Below are positions 22,150 through 33,947 of a stretch of DNA of 64,000 bases, in pieces. The notes below the pieces were generated by a model, which saw only the letters and a program-made list of their open reading frames with translations, made no database searches and was not told the DNA's origin. Position 1 is the stretch's first letter; the number at the start of each line of letters is the position of its first letter. Made by a program: the position numbers and the translations under genes. Source of the DNA: Siphonodentalium dalli (taxonomy: Eukaryota; Mollusca; Scaphopoda; Gadilida; Siphonodentaliidae); contig CP136066.1 in the NCBI GenBank assembly GCA_032622095.1, positions 101,763,319 to 101,827,318 of the forward strand. Reading direction: 5' to 3'.

Positions 22150-23028
22150 GATCTAGTTCTTCCGGTGAAACAATGATGAAGACATAAACATAAACTAGAC
22201 CTAATACCATTTTTCATTATTTCAGAAATAATTAACTATAATTGTTGTTGCCCCTTTAACACGTCGATACTATCTGAAATAAATGGACAACCAAATCAAT
22301 ATTAAACTGTATAATGTGTCCTTTGCTTGGCACATATTCAATCGTGATATTTCATACCCGAGAAACATAATAAGTAAAAGATAGCTTTCATAAAAAAAAA
22401 CATATCATATACTAGATAAAATTGGGCCGGGAATCCCCAATTGCAAGATATTAGTAGATAATCAACTGTATGAATATACATATATATATTACACACCTTG
22501 AACCCCGTCTTTCTTCGTGATTAATTCGCCGAATCCGGATATTTCCTCACAAGTGTTCGTCGCCAATGTAACGCCAGAAGACTTGGCATATACCGGTCTC
22601 ATGGTTTTAATAACATAACTCGAATATTAATAGAAAAAATATCCTTAGCATCCGTCGGAAAGCGCACACTGTTTGAACCATTAATTTATATACCAAGAAA
22701 GTAAGATCTGCCGAAACCACCGTCGAGAAAGAAATATTTTGCATTTAAAACATTGGCGATTTGATACTTTTACAAAGAGAAACATCGATGGACTTAAGTC
22801 ACGTTCGGGACAACACATGAACGTGTTGCAAAGACAGTTACGATTGTATGTCCCGATGAGGAATTTGGAAAAAGGAGTATACGGTGACACTCTATGTGCA
22901 TACCTTAAATATGACGAACAAAGAAGTTATGGAAACATAACTGTGTGTAACTTCCTCAAATAGTCTCGATTCTGTACAACTTAAGGTGGCACATGCAGAG
23001 TTGGGTAATCTCAACATTGATGGTTATG
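22150..23028. other. Gene-free stretch
   Basis: Two frames at 22681-22890 (minus) and 22739-22963 (plus) are complementary and unrecognisable. No repeat shared with the rest of the window. Confidence 0.45.
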
Positions 23029-23842
23029 CACTGAGAAAAAAATCGGGTCAATATGACTATCTTAAGGTTAGTCACACGCATTTGGGGCCACCTTGACCTG
23101 ACCCACACCTTTCAGCGAGTCACTATGACTGACTCTGGTGTTAGTCATAGTGACTAATTTACATCAAGAATAACTCTAATTGCAACACTGCCTTGAATTA
23201 CGCTTAATATTCATTGCTAAATATTCCGTTATAGTTCCATAATAAATATACAAATATTTCCATTTTATCGCAGTTCTTTTTTATCTTTAATTGAACAAAT
23301 GTGATGGGATGATATAATGGCATACATCTCATGTAGAACTTCCCTCCCACATCATCAAAAGCTACACTATAATAGGATAAAGGTTCTTACTACATGGTAC
23401 CACAGACATCTCGGTAAAATGGACTAGTTAAACAGACCTATACCACAAACTATTGTTACACAACTCAATAGACCAGTACTGAAATATGTGTTTTAGAGAA
23501 TGGATTTTAAACTTGTTCCTGCTTTCAATTCGGTCTCTGATTCTGGATAATATATCATCTGGTTGAGTATTGAAATTATTTGCACACAATTTCCACAAAA
23601 TTACATGTTCATCACATTCTCAGTCATTATGACTCAATCTTGGTCATGTTGACAAACACAATTGTAGTCTAATAGCCTATTTGTTGTTTTGACTAACTTC
23701 CTTAGTCGCTTTGACTAACATCACATTAATCAGTATGACTAATTTTTGCCTTTGTCATTATGACTAAGCTAAGGTAGTTATCGTGTGGAAAAATAGTTGA
23801 CTAATCTAAATTAGTCATATTGACTAACTTATTTTTTCAGTG
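23029..23842. mobile_element. 814-bp element with CACTGA termini and TTAGTCATA-type motifs
   Basis: The ends are inverted: cactgagaaaaaaatcgggt followed by caatatgacta at the left, and tagtcatattgactaact ... ttttttcagtg at the right. Between them the box TTAGTCAYWDTGACTAA recurs many times (about 23121-23160, 23630-23660, 23690-23830), largely near the ends. CACTR-like termini occur in the CMC superfamily, but I found no clear target duplication, so the superfamily is open. Confidence 0.65.
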
Positions 23843-24469
23843 GCTTTTTTTTCAGAAACTTAATATTACAGAATTGAACATACATTCTCAAACTTATGGA
23901 TTCATTGAAAAGCTAAACACTTATCTAGTTCAAGTGTTGGTTTTGTTTGCGGGAAATATAATATTAGTGCAATTTTATCCACTTCTGTCTGTATTAAAAG
24001 ACAGTCCATTTTCTCCCCAAAAATAATCTATTTCAACTAATAACGCAGTGAAAGTACTCGGTCACAATTTGAGCTTTCTGTTTTTGTGATTTTCGTATCG
24101 ATTTAACTATAGAGTTTGATTTTATTTAGTTTTTCGAAATATTTGCTTTCTGTTCAAAAACATATCATTTAATTCTGTGGTATGAATTATCACCATTTGA
24201 AATCCAACAACACCTATACATGTAGAGTCAGGAAAGAGTCTAATGTACTGTACATACCAATCAGTTTACTCAACTATATCAAATGTGCAGATGTGAGGAA
24301 CTGATATTTCTGTGATGTTTGGGAAAATGGGCCACCTCCGCGCCATATTCAGCCCACGTACGTGTAACTTGTAACGTGTGTTGCCATTGCCAGCGAAATT
24401 CTCCTCATTCGCGTGACCATTCCGCCTACACGTACGCGGTCAACCCGCTGTATAGTTTTGTGTCCAAAG
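23843..24469. other. Gene-free stretch
   Basis: No gene or recognisable repeat. Frames at 23820-24026 and 24319-24504 resemble nothing I know. Confidence 0.4.
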
Positions 24470-24844
24470 TTAAAGACATATTATGTACTTATATCAATCA
24501 ATAAAACCAATCACTTAGTATCCAAACACTATCCACATTGCAAAAATGTAACCATGAGCTAAGATTATCGAAAGATCCAACCACATCGACAATAACAATT
24601 CAGAGAACACAACGTTGTAACTACGCACACATGTAAATATTTACTACTTTATTCGGAACGATTTATTTGGCATAAACATTACAGTAGTGATTGCGCCAAT
24701 AATAGTCACTTTGTATAATTCGTATATAACAATGAAGCTGTTTTCTGACTATTTGGATATAAAATATATGAAAACAACTTATTTTGGATGAGTATGTCTT
24801 ATTCCGTTCGTAACACCTGAGCGGAGTGCTTCACATCGCTTTAA
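24470..24844 (-). mobile_element. 370-bp TTAA-flanked MITE, copy 2
   Basis: TTAA at 24470-24473 and 24841-24844. Left AGACATATTATGTACTTATA and right GAGTGCTTCACATCGCT are the reverse-complemented ends of copies 1 and 3. Internal motifs shared with 46.1 kb include gaacacaacgttgtaac and gactatttggatat. No coding capacity. Confidence 0.8.
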
Positions 24845-25364
24845 CTTTACGAAACGTGTAGCAAAGAGGAATAATCAAATCTTCTGATATGATGATCTAT
24901 ATTGAGCAGCCAACGCCATTCGGGCAGTGGTGAGTTTCTGCGCGGAAAGATTATATTTTGATTGAAACCATTTAAGCATATATCGTTTATTGGACAGCCT
25001 GGATCTATACCACCGGATTACTGTTTACATGTACGTTCTGCTAAAAGTTGGTCCGATATCTCATCAAGTGTAGATTTGGCGTCGTAAAATCACATGACTT
25101 TCCCGTCAGGTGCATAACCATAGCAATACGACAGTAACATACGTTATAAGTTATACACACGTAGGCCTATGTGTGGCTGAACATGGCTACTAAAGAGCTA
25201 TACACCATATTCTGATCTCACATAGGCTTGGTCTGTTGACTGGACGTGATGTTGTGCATGTATAAAACTGCGCACACACAAATAAACCTTATATTAGAAC
25301 ATAAAATCTATCGCAACTATAGGCAAATGGCCATTTTGAACTCAGCCATCGTGGCTGAAAATAC
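24845..25364. other. Gene-free stretch
   Basis: No gene or repeat recognised. Confidence 0.4.
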
Positions 25365-26208
25365 TATATATAGAGGATCTACAACGAGGCCCCAGTTTAT
25401 AGCGGAATTTACAAAACGAGTTTAGTAAATTAGGTCTGGACCAAGCCTTTGGCAAGGTCCAGACCTAATTTACTGGACGAGTTTTGTAAATTTCGCTATA
25501 AACTGGGGACGAGTTGTAGATTCTATTTAATACAGGATCCAAAACCTCAACAAAACAAACTTAAATAAACAAATGGGACGCGAAACTAACATTATTCTAT
25601 AAGGCATGCAATGTCGTTTCACATATCTATGCGTTGTTTGCCCGCGTAAAGAAATAGTCCCAGATAAATAAAGACTCTTTGGCATATTTAATGGCGTATA
25701 TTTAATGACGTAACTTTTCAAACTCTTCATTCATTATAGTTTGTTGGAAAAATATTGGAAGCCGTAGTATTTTGAGACGTATAGCTTCTCGAATGTAAAC
25801 AGATGACAAACCGGGAGTCAAAGGTCACCTGGCACCATTTCCTGTTATTAAACGAACGTTTAATATCACAATTTATCACATAATTTGGCCATAAAAGCAG
25901 TTTCATAATTATCGGTAATAGACACGTTTAATATCAGCGCGTGCGATGACGTCACGGCGTTCTTCAAATAACTTGCGATCGCTGTAGTTTATGATTGTTG
26001 TTTTCGATGAATATTTCGCGTGGCTTCGGGTTCATTTGATTATGTGATAAAAGGTATCTCACACTCGTCCTATTTTATACGTAATTTATCAACCTCGTCC
26101 TCTAAATTCTATTTGAGCCTCGGTAAACCTCGGCTCAAATCGAATTTAGTGAACTCGGTTGATAAATTCCGTATAAAATAGAAACTCATGTGAGATCCTC
26201 TATTTATA
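25365..26208. mobile_element. 844-bp element with a hairpin at each end
   Basis: The outer ends tatatatagaggatct and agatcctctatttata are inverted. Inside each end is a large hairpin: 25378-25521 (arms of about 65 bp, paired through taaattaggtctggac and gtccagacctaattta) and 26056-26196 (arms of about 65 bp, paired through attctatttgagcctcgg and gctcaaatcgaattt). Both hairpins carry repeated GGACGAG/CTCGTCC boxes. The core (25866-26078) matches 8.05-8.27 kb. No coding capacity. Confidence 0.75.
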
Positions 26209-27395
26209 GAATGGGTTTATTGAATGGAATAAGGGTTGGTTCATGTAATAAAATCACCATTATATTACTTCTGTATCTCGCCCACACATGTGGAACCCCG
26301 TTAGTAAACGTCATATACCCCCAATCTATCAAAGCGTAATTTTTGCTTGCATGCATGGATACCATTTAAAGGCCCACTTGATGTTCGAACCACCAGATCA
26401 CATATATAGAATATATACCATATTATATACTATTTGAAAGAGGAAGCTCCAAAACATTGTTTTATCAACTTATCCGGTGTAATAAACTGTGAACATGTTG
26501 TTTTTGTTGAGTTACTGACGTGTTTGTTTAATCTGCATTGTAGTTCAACATGAATTATATTCAATGGAGGGGAATATCTCTAAATCTTAAAGTTATAGTT
26601 ATTCCCCTTCCATTGAAAATACATTTTTGAATTCTGATGCATTCTGGGTGCGTGCCAGGGGGGTTAACTTTATATGATTTCAGCTGTTTTCTATTTCTCT
26701 ATGGGCATCTTCTGAGGCACAGACGTTTCAAATGGTGATGAATTATAGTATTTTAATCATATATTATGTCATAGATTGTTATTAAAACCGTATATGATGG
26801 CACTAGAAAAAAAAACAGTGACCCGAAAATTATATGGGCCTTTAAGAGACTTCTGATCGTTTGCCCTTCTACGGCTTATACATATACGAGTTCTTAAATT
26901 ATTATGCATCAAGGACTATTCTGGGAAATGCACCCGTGAGGGTGGTTTACGCCAAACGTACTTCAGATCCATAGCCATTAGTCTTTTGCGTCACGAAGTG
27001 GTCGCGTTGAACGGCGAAATGACAAACACGACCGACCCCCGCCGGGCAGCGGAAACAATGGCGCTCATAAGGAGCGGATTGTGTCATCAACAACGAACGC
27101 CAGATCATCATCGACGTGCTTCATTGAATTAATAACTTGACATTTATCCCACTTCGACCAAGAAAAGGAGAATTTATTTCATTAACCGAGGTGGTCTGGT
27201 TTTTCGCTGCGAGCGGTTTTCTCCATTACAACGTCAGAGCCATTCTGTACTTCGTCCATACGTGCCTCGCGCCATGCATTGGATTAGACGATCTTTCTCG
27301 TTTGTCAGAATTCGGGGACCCATGTCAATCAAATGTTGAGTCCCCTGAAAATTTCACATCTTAACGTTTTCTGGCGATTTCCCAGCTCGACTATA
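26209..27395. other. Gene-free stretch, GC-richer after 26940
   Basis: No gene recognised. The last 430 bp is visibly richer in GC and free of the repeats seen elsewhere. A 75-codon frame at 27137-27364 has no recognisable domain. Confidence 0.45.
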
Positions 27396-27662
27396 AACCC
27401 TTCCATGACTGCATGGAGCTTCCTAAAATTTTGCGAAAATCCTGTGCCAATGCATTCTCTTATACATGCGAGTCTCCCATTTAGGAGCCTCGCGTATATA
27501 TAAGGGAATGCAGTTGCCTAACATTATTTACATTGACCTTGTAAGCCAGTGCATTCTCTTATATGGGAGAATCCATATGGGAGACTCCCATATATAAGAG
27601 AAAGCACTGTCACTTTATTTTTAATACTACACCAGCGCATCTCCAGCCATGAAAGGGTTAAT
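27396..27662 (+). mobile_element. Twin-hairpin element, copy B (short form)
   Basis: Left flank ggagcttcctaaaattttgc, then hairpin 1 (about 27453-27512; attctcttatacatgcgag pairs with cgcgtatatataagggaat), the 30-bp spacer gcctaacattatttacattg..., and hairpin 2 (about 27551-27604; cattctcttatatgggag pairs with ctcccatatataagagaa). The right edge is atgaaagggttaat. It has the same layout as copy A but opposite orientation. Confidence 0.82.
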
Positions 27663-27853
27663 ACAGAGTTGGGAATCTATATATATTATACACGTCATAA
27701 TTTGCTCGAAAATAACGGTAGGATATCACCCCTGGCAATTATAATATAGCTTTTTTTTTTATAATTTCCAAAGATATCAGCAATCTATTAGACTAATGAG
27801 CTATCACAACAACTCATATCGCACACTGCAAAACGGATATCGAACATACTTGT

Positions 27854-28377
27854 TTAACCCTTTCACGACGGGAGCTGGCCCAACATTAAAGACGCTGTGC
27901 CAATGCATTCTCTTATATATGCGAGTCGACCATAGGTCGCCTCGCATATATAAGAGAATGCATTGGCCTAACCATTTTTTTCATTTTTTATCTTTTTTTC
28001 TTACATTCTATAACCATTTTTATGATTTGTTCTTATATTGTGTAACAACTAATTATTTTTTTTTATCATATTTTCTTACATTCTTTGACAATTTTATGAA
28101 TTTTTTTTATAATTTCTTCTTACATTCTTTGTCAATTTTATTTTTATTATTTTTTTTTTACATTCTTTGACAATTTTTTATCATTTTTTTCTTACATTCT
28201 TTAACAATTTTTTATAATTTTTATTATTTTTTTCTTACATTCTTTAACAATTATAAAACATAATATAAAATTTGTTAGGCCAATGCACTCTCCTATGGTC
28301 GACTCGCATATATAAGAGAATGCATTGGCACAGGGTTTTCGCAAAATTTCAGGAAGCTCCCGTCATGAAACGGTTAA
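27854..28377 (+). mobile_element. Twin-hairpin element, copy C (minisatellite form)
   Basis: TTAA at 27854-27857 and 28374-28377. Hairpin 1 (about 27908-27962) is a 26-bp stem with one mismatch and a 3-nt loop. Hairpin 2 (28285-28327) keeps its outer arm, while the inner arm is cut to cactctcctatgg. Between ggcctaac and gttaggcc lies about 300 bp of a TTTTTCTTACATTCTTTAAC minisatellite in place of the short spacer. Homology with the 43.15-43.34 kb flank continues past the right TTAA, so the true boundary may lie outside. Confidence 0.82.
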
Positions 28378-28699
28378 GGAGATTTTGGAGTTCAAATTTC
28401 AAAACCTCTAAAAATGGTGACCAGAGTTTCTTGAATACTTTCCAACAATCATATTTATATGGGGACCTGATTCATAATTGCATAGTGACCTATATAGCAA
28501 AAATAGATACATAGCTCGTTCGCTATCTGTTTTAGTTCAGATATTTATATTTATATTTTACTTCTTTATAGTAAGAGATTCGAATAAACCTCCTAAATAT
28601 GCAGAAAGTATAAATGACAGGTTATAATACAAAGTTATTATTTCAGCCAAACCTTGGCTGTTTATTTCACAGTGGTTTCTGGGATGATCTGTGTGTCGA
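28378..28699. repeat. Flank homologous to 43.15-43.34 kb
   Basis: gagattttggagtt, aaatggtgacc, tatatggggacctgattca and tagctcgttcgctatctgtt reappear in order at 43155-43335, after twin-hairpin copy D. This suggests that C and D sit in copies of one older repeat, or that the element is longer than its TTAA edges. Confidence 0.65.
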
Positions 28700-28845
28700 C
28701 TGAGAACCTGTGTGTCGACTGAGGAGAACACATGGAGGATTTGTGTAAATGTTAGCCCAAACTACATTTCGAAGTAACGAGGGCTTTGTTGTTTATTTCG
28801 AGGAATAATACCGCATAAGATGAATTCAGCCCAAATATATTGACA
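28700..28845 (+). repeat. 145-bp repeat shared with 52.49-52.64 kb (inverted)
   Basis: Contains gtgtgtcgactgag twice in tandem (19-bp period), then tggaggatttgtgtaaatg, ttagcccaaactacatttcg, ttgttgtttatttcgaggaa and gatgaattcagcccaaatat. The reverse complement of 52490-52640 matches at most positions. Few mismatches in non-coding sequence at two distant sites point to a dispersed repeat rather than a gene. Confidence 0.75.
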
Positions 28846-30673
28846 TGTGTCGAGGGTCTAACTCTATACTGAGCAATAAAAAAGTAATATAATAAATACC
28901 GAGTATATTTAATTTAACGCCAATGGGTCGTTTCTGTGCGTTTTAGAGTGTATTTATGCCTAAAGCAAAGTGAAATAACGATCTTAAAATGAATTGGCCG
29001 GTATATTTTATTAGTTATCAGGGTTACCAGGGTCGTAGTTGCATAAATTACAATATATCTTATTTTTATACTAAGATAACTTGATCGGTATTGAGGTTAA
29101 CACAAATCCGATATATGGAAATTCCAAATATGGAAAGTGACTTGCGCATGCGCAAAACAGATACAATGGTCTTACTAAAAACGAAGCAATAAATGATTGA
29201 TAACAACAAACACCGACCCAGTTAAATAACGACATTAAATGGCGCTGTATTGCGTCTTTAAGAGTGTGTTGATGTCTCTATCATGTGATTAACTAATTAA
29301 AAATTATTTCGCCTACATATTTCGAAAATTATCAGGTCCGCAGTTCGATTATGAAACGTTAAGATTATTGCTTGGTATTTGTTTCAAATCAGATAGCTGC
29401 ATATCGGTTATCTGGATCAGATATATTTATAGCGTCGAAGCGAAGAAATGTTGTCAAATTCCACGTCTGAATACGCGTCTTATTCTCACTTATACCGTGT
29501 TTATATCAGTTTTATTCTATGTGTTGTTGTGTATTGTATTACTTTGATCAAGGTTGCGCTGTTGTTATTCTCACAAAAGGTAAATTTTATGCGTGTTTGA
29601 TGCGTGTTTACATTTCAAAATTGCGTCTGCCATGTACACAGTACAGTCTGCGACGGAATTCCACATGTCCGAGCGCCATTGATTCCTTAATTACGAGACT
29701 AATTTATCGAATGAGGTCAAATGTTCGCATATAACAAGACTCGTATGTTATTCTGCACCATTCTGACGAGTGCCGACTTTCATTTGGCATTATTTTCGTT
29801 TTTATCGAAAAATAATCGTTCTCTATGGAGATTCCCATGTAAATTTTTTCAACCAAAAAAAATTCATTGTTTTGCCAATTTCAAGCTAGTTTATAGCATG
29901 GTCATGGCATAATTTGACCTAGCGAGTGTCGGTAGACGTTCCTTGACTGTGCACAACAAATTTTGGTCCCAACGAAGCAGGCTAAAATCCTGAAATTTGT
30001 CAATTTTACTTTGCGTGTGAAGAAAATATTCATTTAAATTTAAACTTCCAAAATTGGTTGAAATATGCTCAACAACATTCAGTTGAATGGTGACATTATT
30101 TATAGTCACCGACTAACTTCCACGATGAATCAAATTTGTTTTTATTGGTGACAATTATGTCGCGAGAGATAAAAATGTAAATTTTTTAAAGAAAATGTTA
30201 AATTTTAGCTCATTTTAAGACTTTAATTGCTTGTAGATCGGTGTTAATTATCTTCGTCAATGATGTAATGTCACGCTTGTTAATAATTCATTTGTTCGGA
30301 AATACTTATTGGGGGTTGAAATGTATAAAATTGAACTACCACCACTTCCAAAAACAACACCGATACACAATAACGCTCTTTTCTGTTCCATGCAATGGAA
30401 ATGGCTATTTATTGTCCTGATATCAGTGATATAAATGAATGCCTAAAATTAGTATTATCCTGAAATAAATTTATGCCACTTTGGCGAACATGGGAACCAC
30501 GGTACAATTTATGCCATTTAGGCACACTTCAGAGTGAAATCAGGGCTTATATTTCGGCGAGAATCCAAATCTAGATTCTCATAAATATTCTCGCAAATTA
30601 CCCTGGATTCTCGTGAAAAATTATATATGGATTCTCGCAAAATCAGATGAAATATATGCCCTGGAAATATAGC
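28846..30673. other. Gene-free stretch
   Basis: No gene recognised. The sequence gattctcgYRaaaa recurs three to four times at 30555-30650 as a decayed short repeat. At 30370-30405, aataacgctcttttctgttc is a fragment of the AAGAGCG-box element group. Confidence 0.45.
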
Positions 30674-31068
30674 AAATCGTTTAATGCTTTAGAATTTTTG
30701 TTTTCGGAGATTTATATATATGCTTAAAGACATATTATGGACTTGTTATGGACTTTTTCGGGTGCGATAAATTGATAAGTTAGGGTACGTTCATACGCTG
30801 GCAATATTGCACTGCAAACTGCAAAAATGCCAGCTACAAAATTGCCAAAACGGATTAATTTCTGCCCGCTGTCAACAAATCAGCGTTAGTAGTGATCAAT
30901 GAACGACAGCCGTTTTGCGTGATTGATGAGCTGTTTGCAATATATCAGAACACGGTGCGTGTTGGTATTCTTAGGCCAGTCAAAATAATATCACTTGACA
31001 TGTTGGAATGTGATATCGCCACGGCCATCTCTCTCGGTGGGATGCTGCTCATATATTAGTACAATAAA

Positions 31069-31160
31069 CGTCACCTAGACAGGAGATGGTGCGTCCGCAC
31101 TTGGCTCAACGAAGATAACCGACGAATTCAAATCTTCTCGGATATCATCCCAAACTCCAA
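31069..31160 (+). pseudogene. HARBI1-like transposase N-terminal stub 2
   Basis: The frame reads RHLDRRWCVRTWLNEDNRR, the same (G/R)HL(N/D)RRWxVRxW motif as in the 20.4 kb stub and in HARBI1-family N-termini. Upstream bases do not give a clear start, and the frame ends within about 30 codons downstream. The catalytic DDE region is absent. Its position inside an element with perfect Harbinger ends supports the call. Confidence 0.6.
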
Positions 31161-31539
31161 ACTTGTCATTCCAATAATTTTAGTCACATACTCGTTGGTA
31201 TTCATGTTAAGCAAAACAATAAGTTAAGAAAAACGGGGGGAGGGGACGTGGTGCTGATGTTAAACAAAACAAAGAAATCATATAAATAGTAATACAAGTT
31301 AATCAAAAGCACACAATATATTGTTATTCAAATGGCATGAATAATAATATTGGCCCATATATGCTTTATAAATGCCAAAGACTAACATCCCATTATACCT
31401 ACTGTTAGACCCCACCACCACGACGACACAACCAGTCACCTTTAAACCACTACAATTACATCGATATCGCAGTCTTGGTAGATGGTGTTGGCACGTATTC
31501 GAACCCCAGCTTGATCTGAATTGAGTGATATCTCAATGT

Positions 31540-31645
31540 GCCATTCTGATCGATACATGACCATTTCGATAACAATTGAGAATTTGTACACTGAAGTAAG
31601 CACATTTGAAGCAATGCATGGATACTCATAGTGAGTCCTGCCACC
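31540..31645. repeat. Segment of Harbinger 2 shared with 46.84-46.96 kb
   Basis: gatcgatacatgaccatttc, gataacaattgagaatttgt and gaagtaagcacatttgaagc match 46850-46935. A neighbouring segment (gtattcgaaccccagcttga, 31495) matches 47058-47085 in a different order. So the 46.8-47.1 kb locus holds rearranged Harbinger-like interior sequence. Confidence 0.6.
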
Positions 31646-33947
31646 ACCTCCCAATAGCTCCGATATTTATGACTCGGGAAGCATTACTTTTGGTACTATT
31701 TGTATCACGCCATATCATCATATCCTCATATAACGGAGATCCACATGTATAATTATGTGTGCATGACAATCACAGAGAACACACCCGATCCCATTCGATC
31801 GTATCAAGGACGGTACAGACACAATCAATTATTGTAAGTGGCCTTGTGTTGTGACCACCGGCAGAGAGGTATACACCCGTTATCATTTTACACCGTTGAT
31901 TGTTGACGACCAGCCACGACACAGCACGAGCTCGTCGGTATACAGCTGGCAAAAATGCCAGCTAACAAAACAAAACAAAACAACCTTTGCAGCTGGCATT
32001 TTTGCAGTTTGCAGTGCAATATTGCCAGCGTATGAACGTACCCTTTGTGCTCAGGCACTTTGCCAACCTGGGGAATGTTATCATTCTACTAACATCACTG
32101 AAAATTTCCAAAAAAATCTACCACATCACTTCATAGAGAACATCGTCTGAACTACTCCAAATTGTAAATATTTACATCTCGATTCGGGGCGCAACTATCG
32201 GCTATAATTAAACAAAAATGATTTCGCCATCGAGAGTCATTGCATTTAACTAATATATAAGAATGACGTTGTGTATCATCCATTTGGATTAATATTCGTA
32301 ACAAATAACTACTTTTAGAAAGATTATTCTTAATTTCTATTTGATCACTCTGCCCGGTGTCTGCCGGAGTGTTTCCATCACTTTAATCAAGGAAGACTGT
32401 TCAGAAAAACTGCATTTCAAGAAATCGTTTAATGCTTTAGAATTTTTGTTTTCGGAGATTTATATATATGCTTAAAGACATATTATGGACTTGTTATGGA
32501 CTTTTTCGGGTGCGAGAAATTGATAAGTTAGTGCTCAGGCACTTTGCCAACCTGGGGAATGTTATCATTCTACAAACATCACTAAAAATTTCCAAAAAAA
32601 TCTACCACACCACTTCATAGAGAACATCGTCTGAACTACTCCAAATTGTAAATATTTACATCTCGATTCGGGGCGCAACTATCGGCTATAATTAAACAAA
32701 AATGATTTCGCCATCGAGAGTCATTGCATTTAACTAATATATAAGAATGACGTTGTGTATCATCCATTTGGATTAATATTTGTAACAAATAACTACTTTG
32801 AGAAAGATTATTCTTAATTTCTATTTGATCGCTCTGCCCGGTGTCTGCCGGAGTGTTTCACATCACTTTAATCAAGGAAGACTGTTCAGAAAAACTGCAT
32901 TTCAAGAAATCGTTTAATGCTTTAGAATTTTAGTTTTCGGAGATTTATATATATGCTTAAAGACATATTATGGACTTGTTATGGACTTTTTCGGGTGCGA
33001 GAAATTGATAAGTTAGTGCTCAGGCACTTTGCCAACCTGGGGAATGTTATCATTCTACAAACATCAATGAAAATTTCCAAAAAAATCTACCACATCACTT
33101 CATAGAGAACATCGTCTGAACTACTCCAAATTGTAAATATTTACATCTCGATTATGGGCGCAACTATCGGCTATAATTAAACAAAAATGATTTCGCCATC
33201 GAGAGTCATTGCATTTAACTAATATATAAGAATGACGTTGTGTATCATCCATTTGGATTAATATTTGTAACAAATAACTACTTTGAGAAATATTATTCTT
33301 AATTTCTATTTGATCACTCTGCCCGGTGTCTGCCGGAGTGTTTCACATCACTTTAATCAAGGAAGACCGTTCAGAAAAACTGCATTTCAAGAAATCGTTT
33401 AATGCTTTAGAATTTTTGTTTTCGGAGATTTATATAAATGCTTAAAGACATATTATGGACTTGTTATGGACTTTTTCGGGTGCGAGAAATTGATAAGTTA
33501 GTGCTCAGGCACTTTGCCAACCTGGGGAATGTTATCATTCTACTAACATCACTGAAAATTTCCAAAAAAATATATACCACACCACTTCATAGAGAACATC
33601 GTCTGAACTACTCCAAATTGTAAATATTTACATCTCGATTCGGGGCGCAACTATCGGCTATAATTAAACAAAAAATGATTTCGCCATCGAGAGTCATTGC
33701 ATTTAACTAATATATAAGAATGACGTTGTGTATCATCCATTTAGATTAATATTCGTAACAAATAACTACTTTGAGAAAGATTATTCTTAATTTCTATTTG
33801 ATCACTCTGCCCGGTGTCTGTCGGAGTGTTTCACATCACTTTAATCAAGGAAGACTGTTCAGAAAAACTGCATTTCAAGATCACCAAACAACTTTCCTTT
33901 TTAGGGCCACCACATCTTTCCAAAGATGTACTTCTTCCATTTTGCTA

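Larger units (their letters stand above)
30780..32046 (+). mobile_element. PIF/Harbinger element 2 (1.26 kb, young insertion)
   Basis: The termini are identical 53-bp inverted repeats (30783-30835 and 31991-32043) starting gggtacgttcatacgctggc. The flanks are TTA on the left and TTT on the right. The other three 485-bp units show the empty site gataagttagtgctcagg, which makes TTA the duplicated target and the right T a later change. It contains a HARBI1-like stub at about 31069 and no DDE domain. Perfect terminal repeats indicate recent movement by a transposase supplied elsewhere. Confidence 0.92.
30674..33880 (+). repeat. Four-unit 485-bp tandem array interrupted by a Harbinger element
   Basis: Units start with aaatcgtttaatgctttaga at 30674, 32422, 32907 and 33392 and are nearly identical. 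Without the 1,261-bp insertion in unit 1, its length is also about 485 bp. Each unit contains tgcttaaagacatattatgg, gtgctcaggcactttgccaa and ctgcccggtgtctgccggag. The last unit runs to about 33880. The short frame in each unit (about 60 codons) has no recognisable domain; I do not call it a gene. Confidence 0.93.

Noticed and set aside
31490-31520. attcgaacccca as a tRNA T-arm or SINE box B
   Set aside because: No A box or cloverleaf can be placed at the right distance, and the segment is interior sequence of Harbinger element 2.
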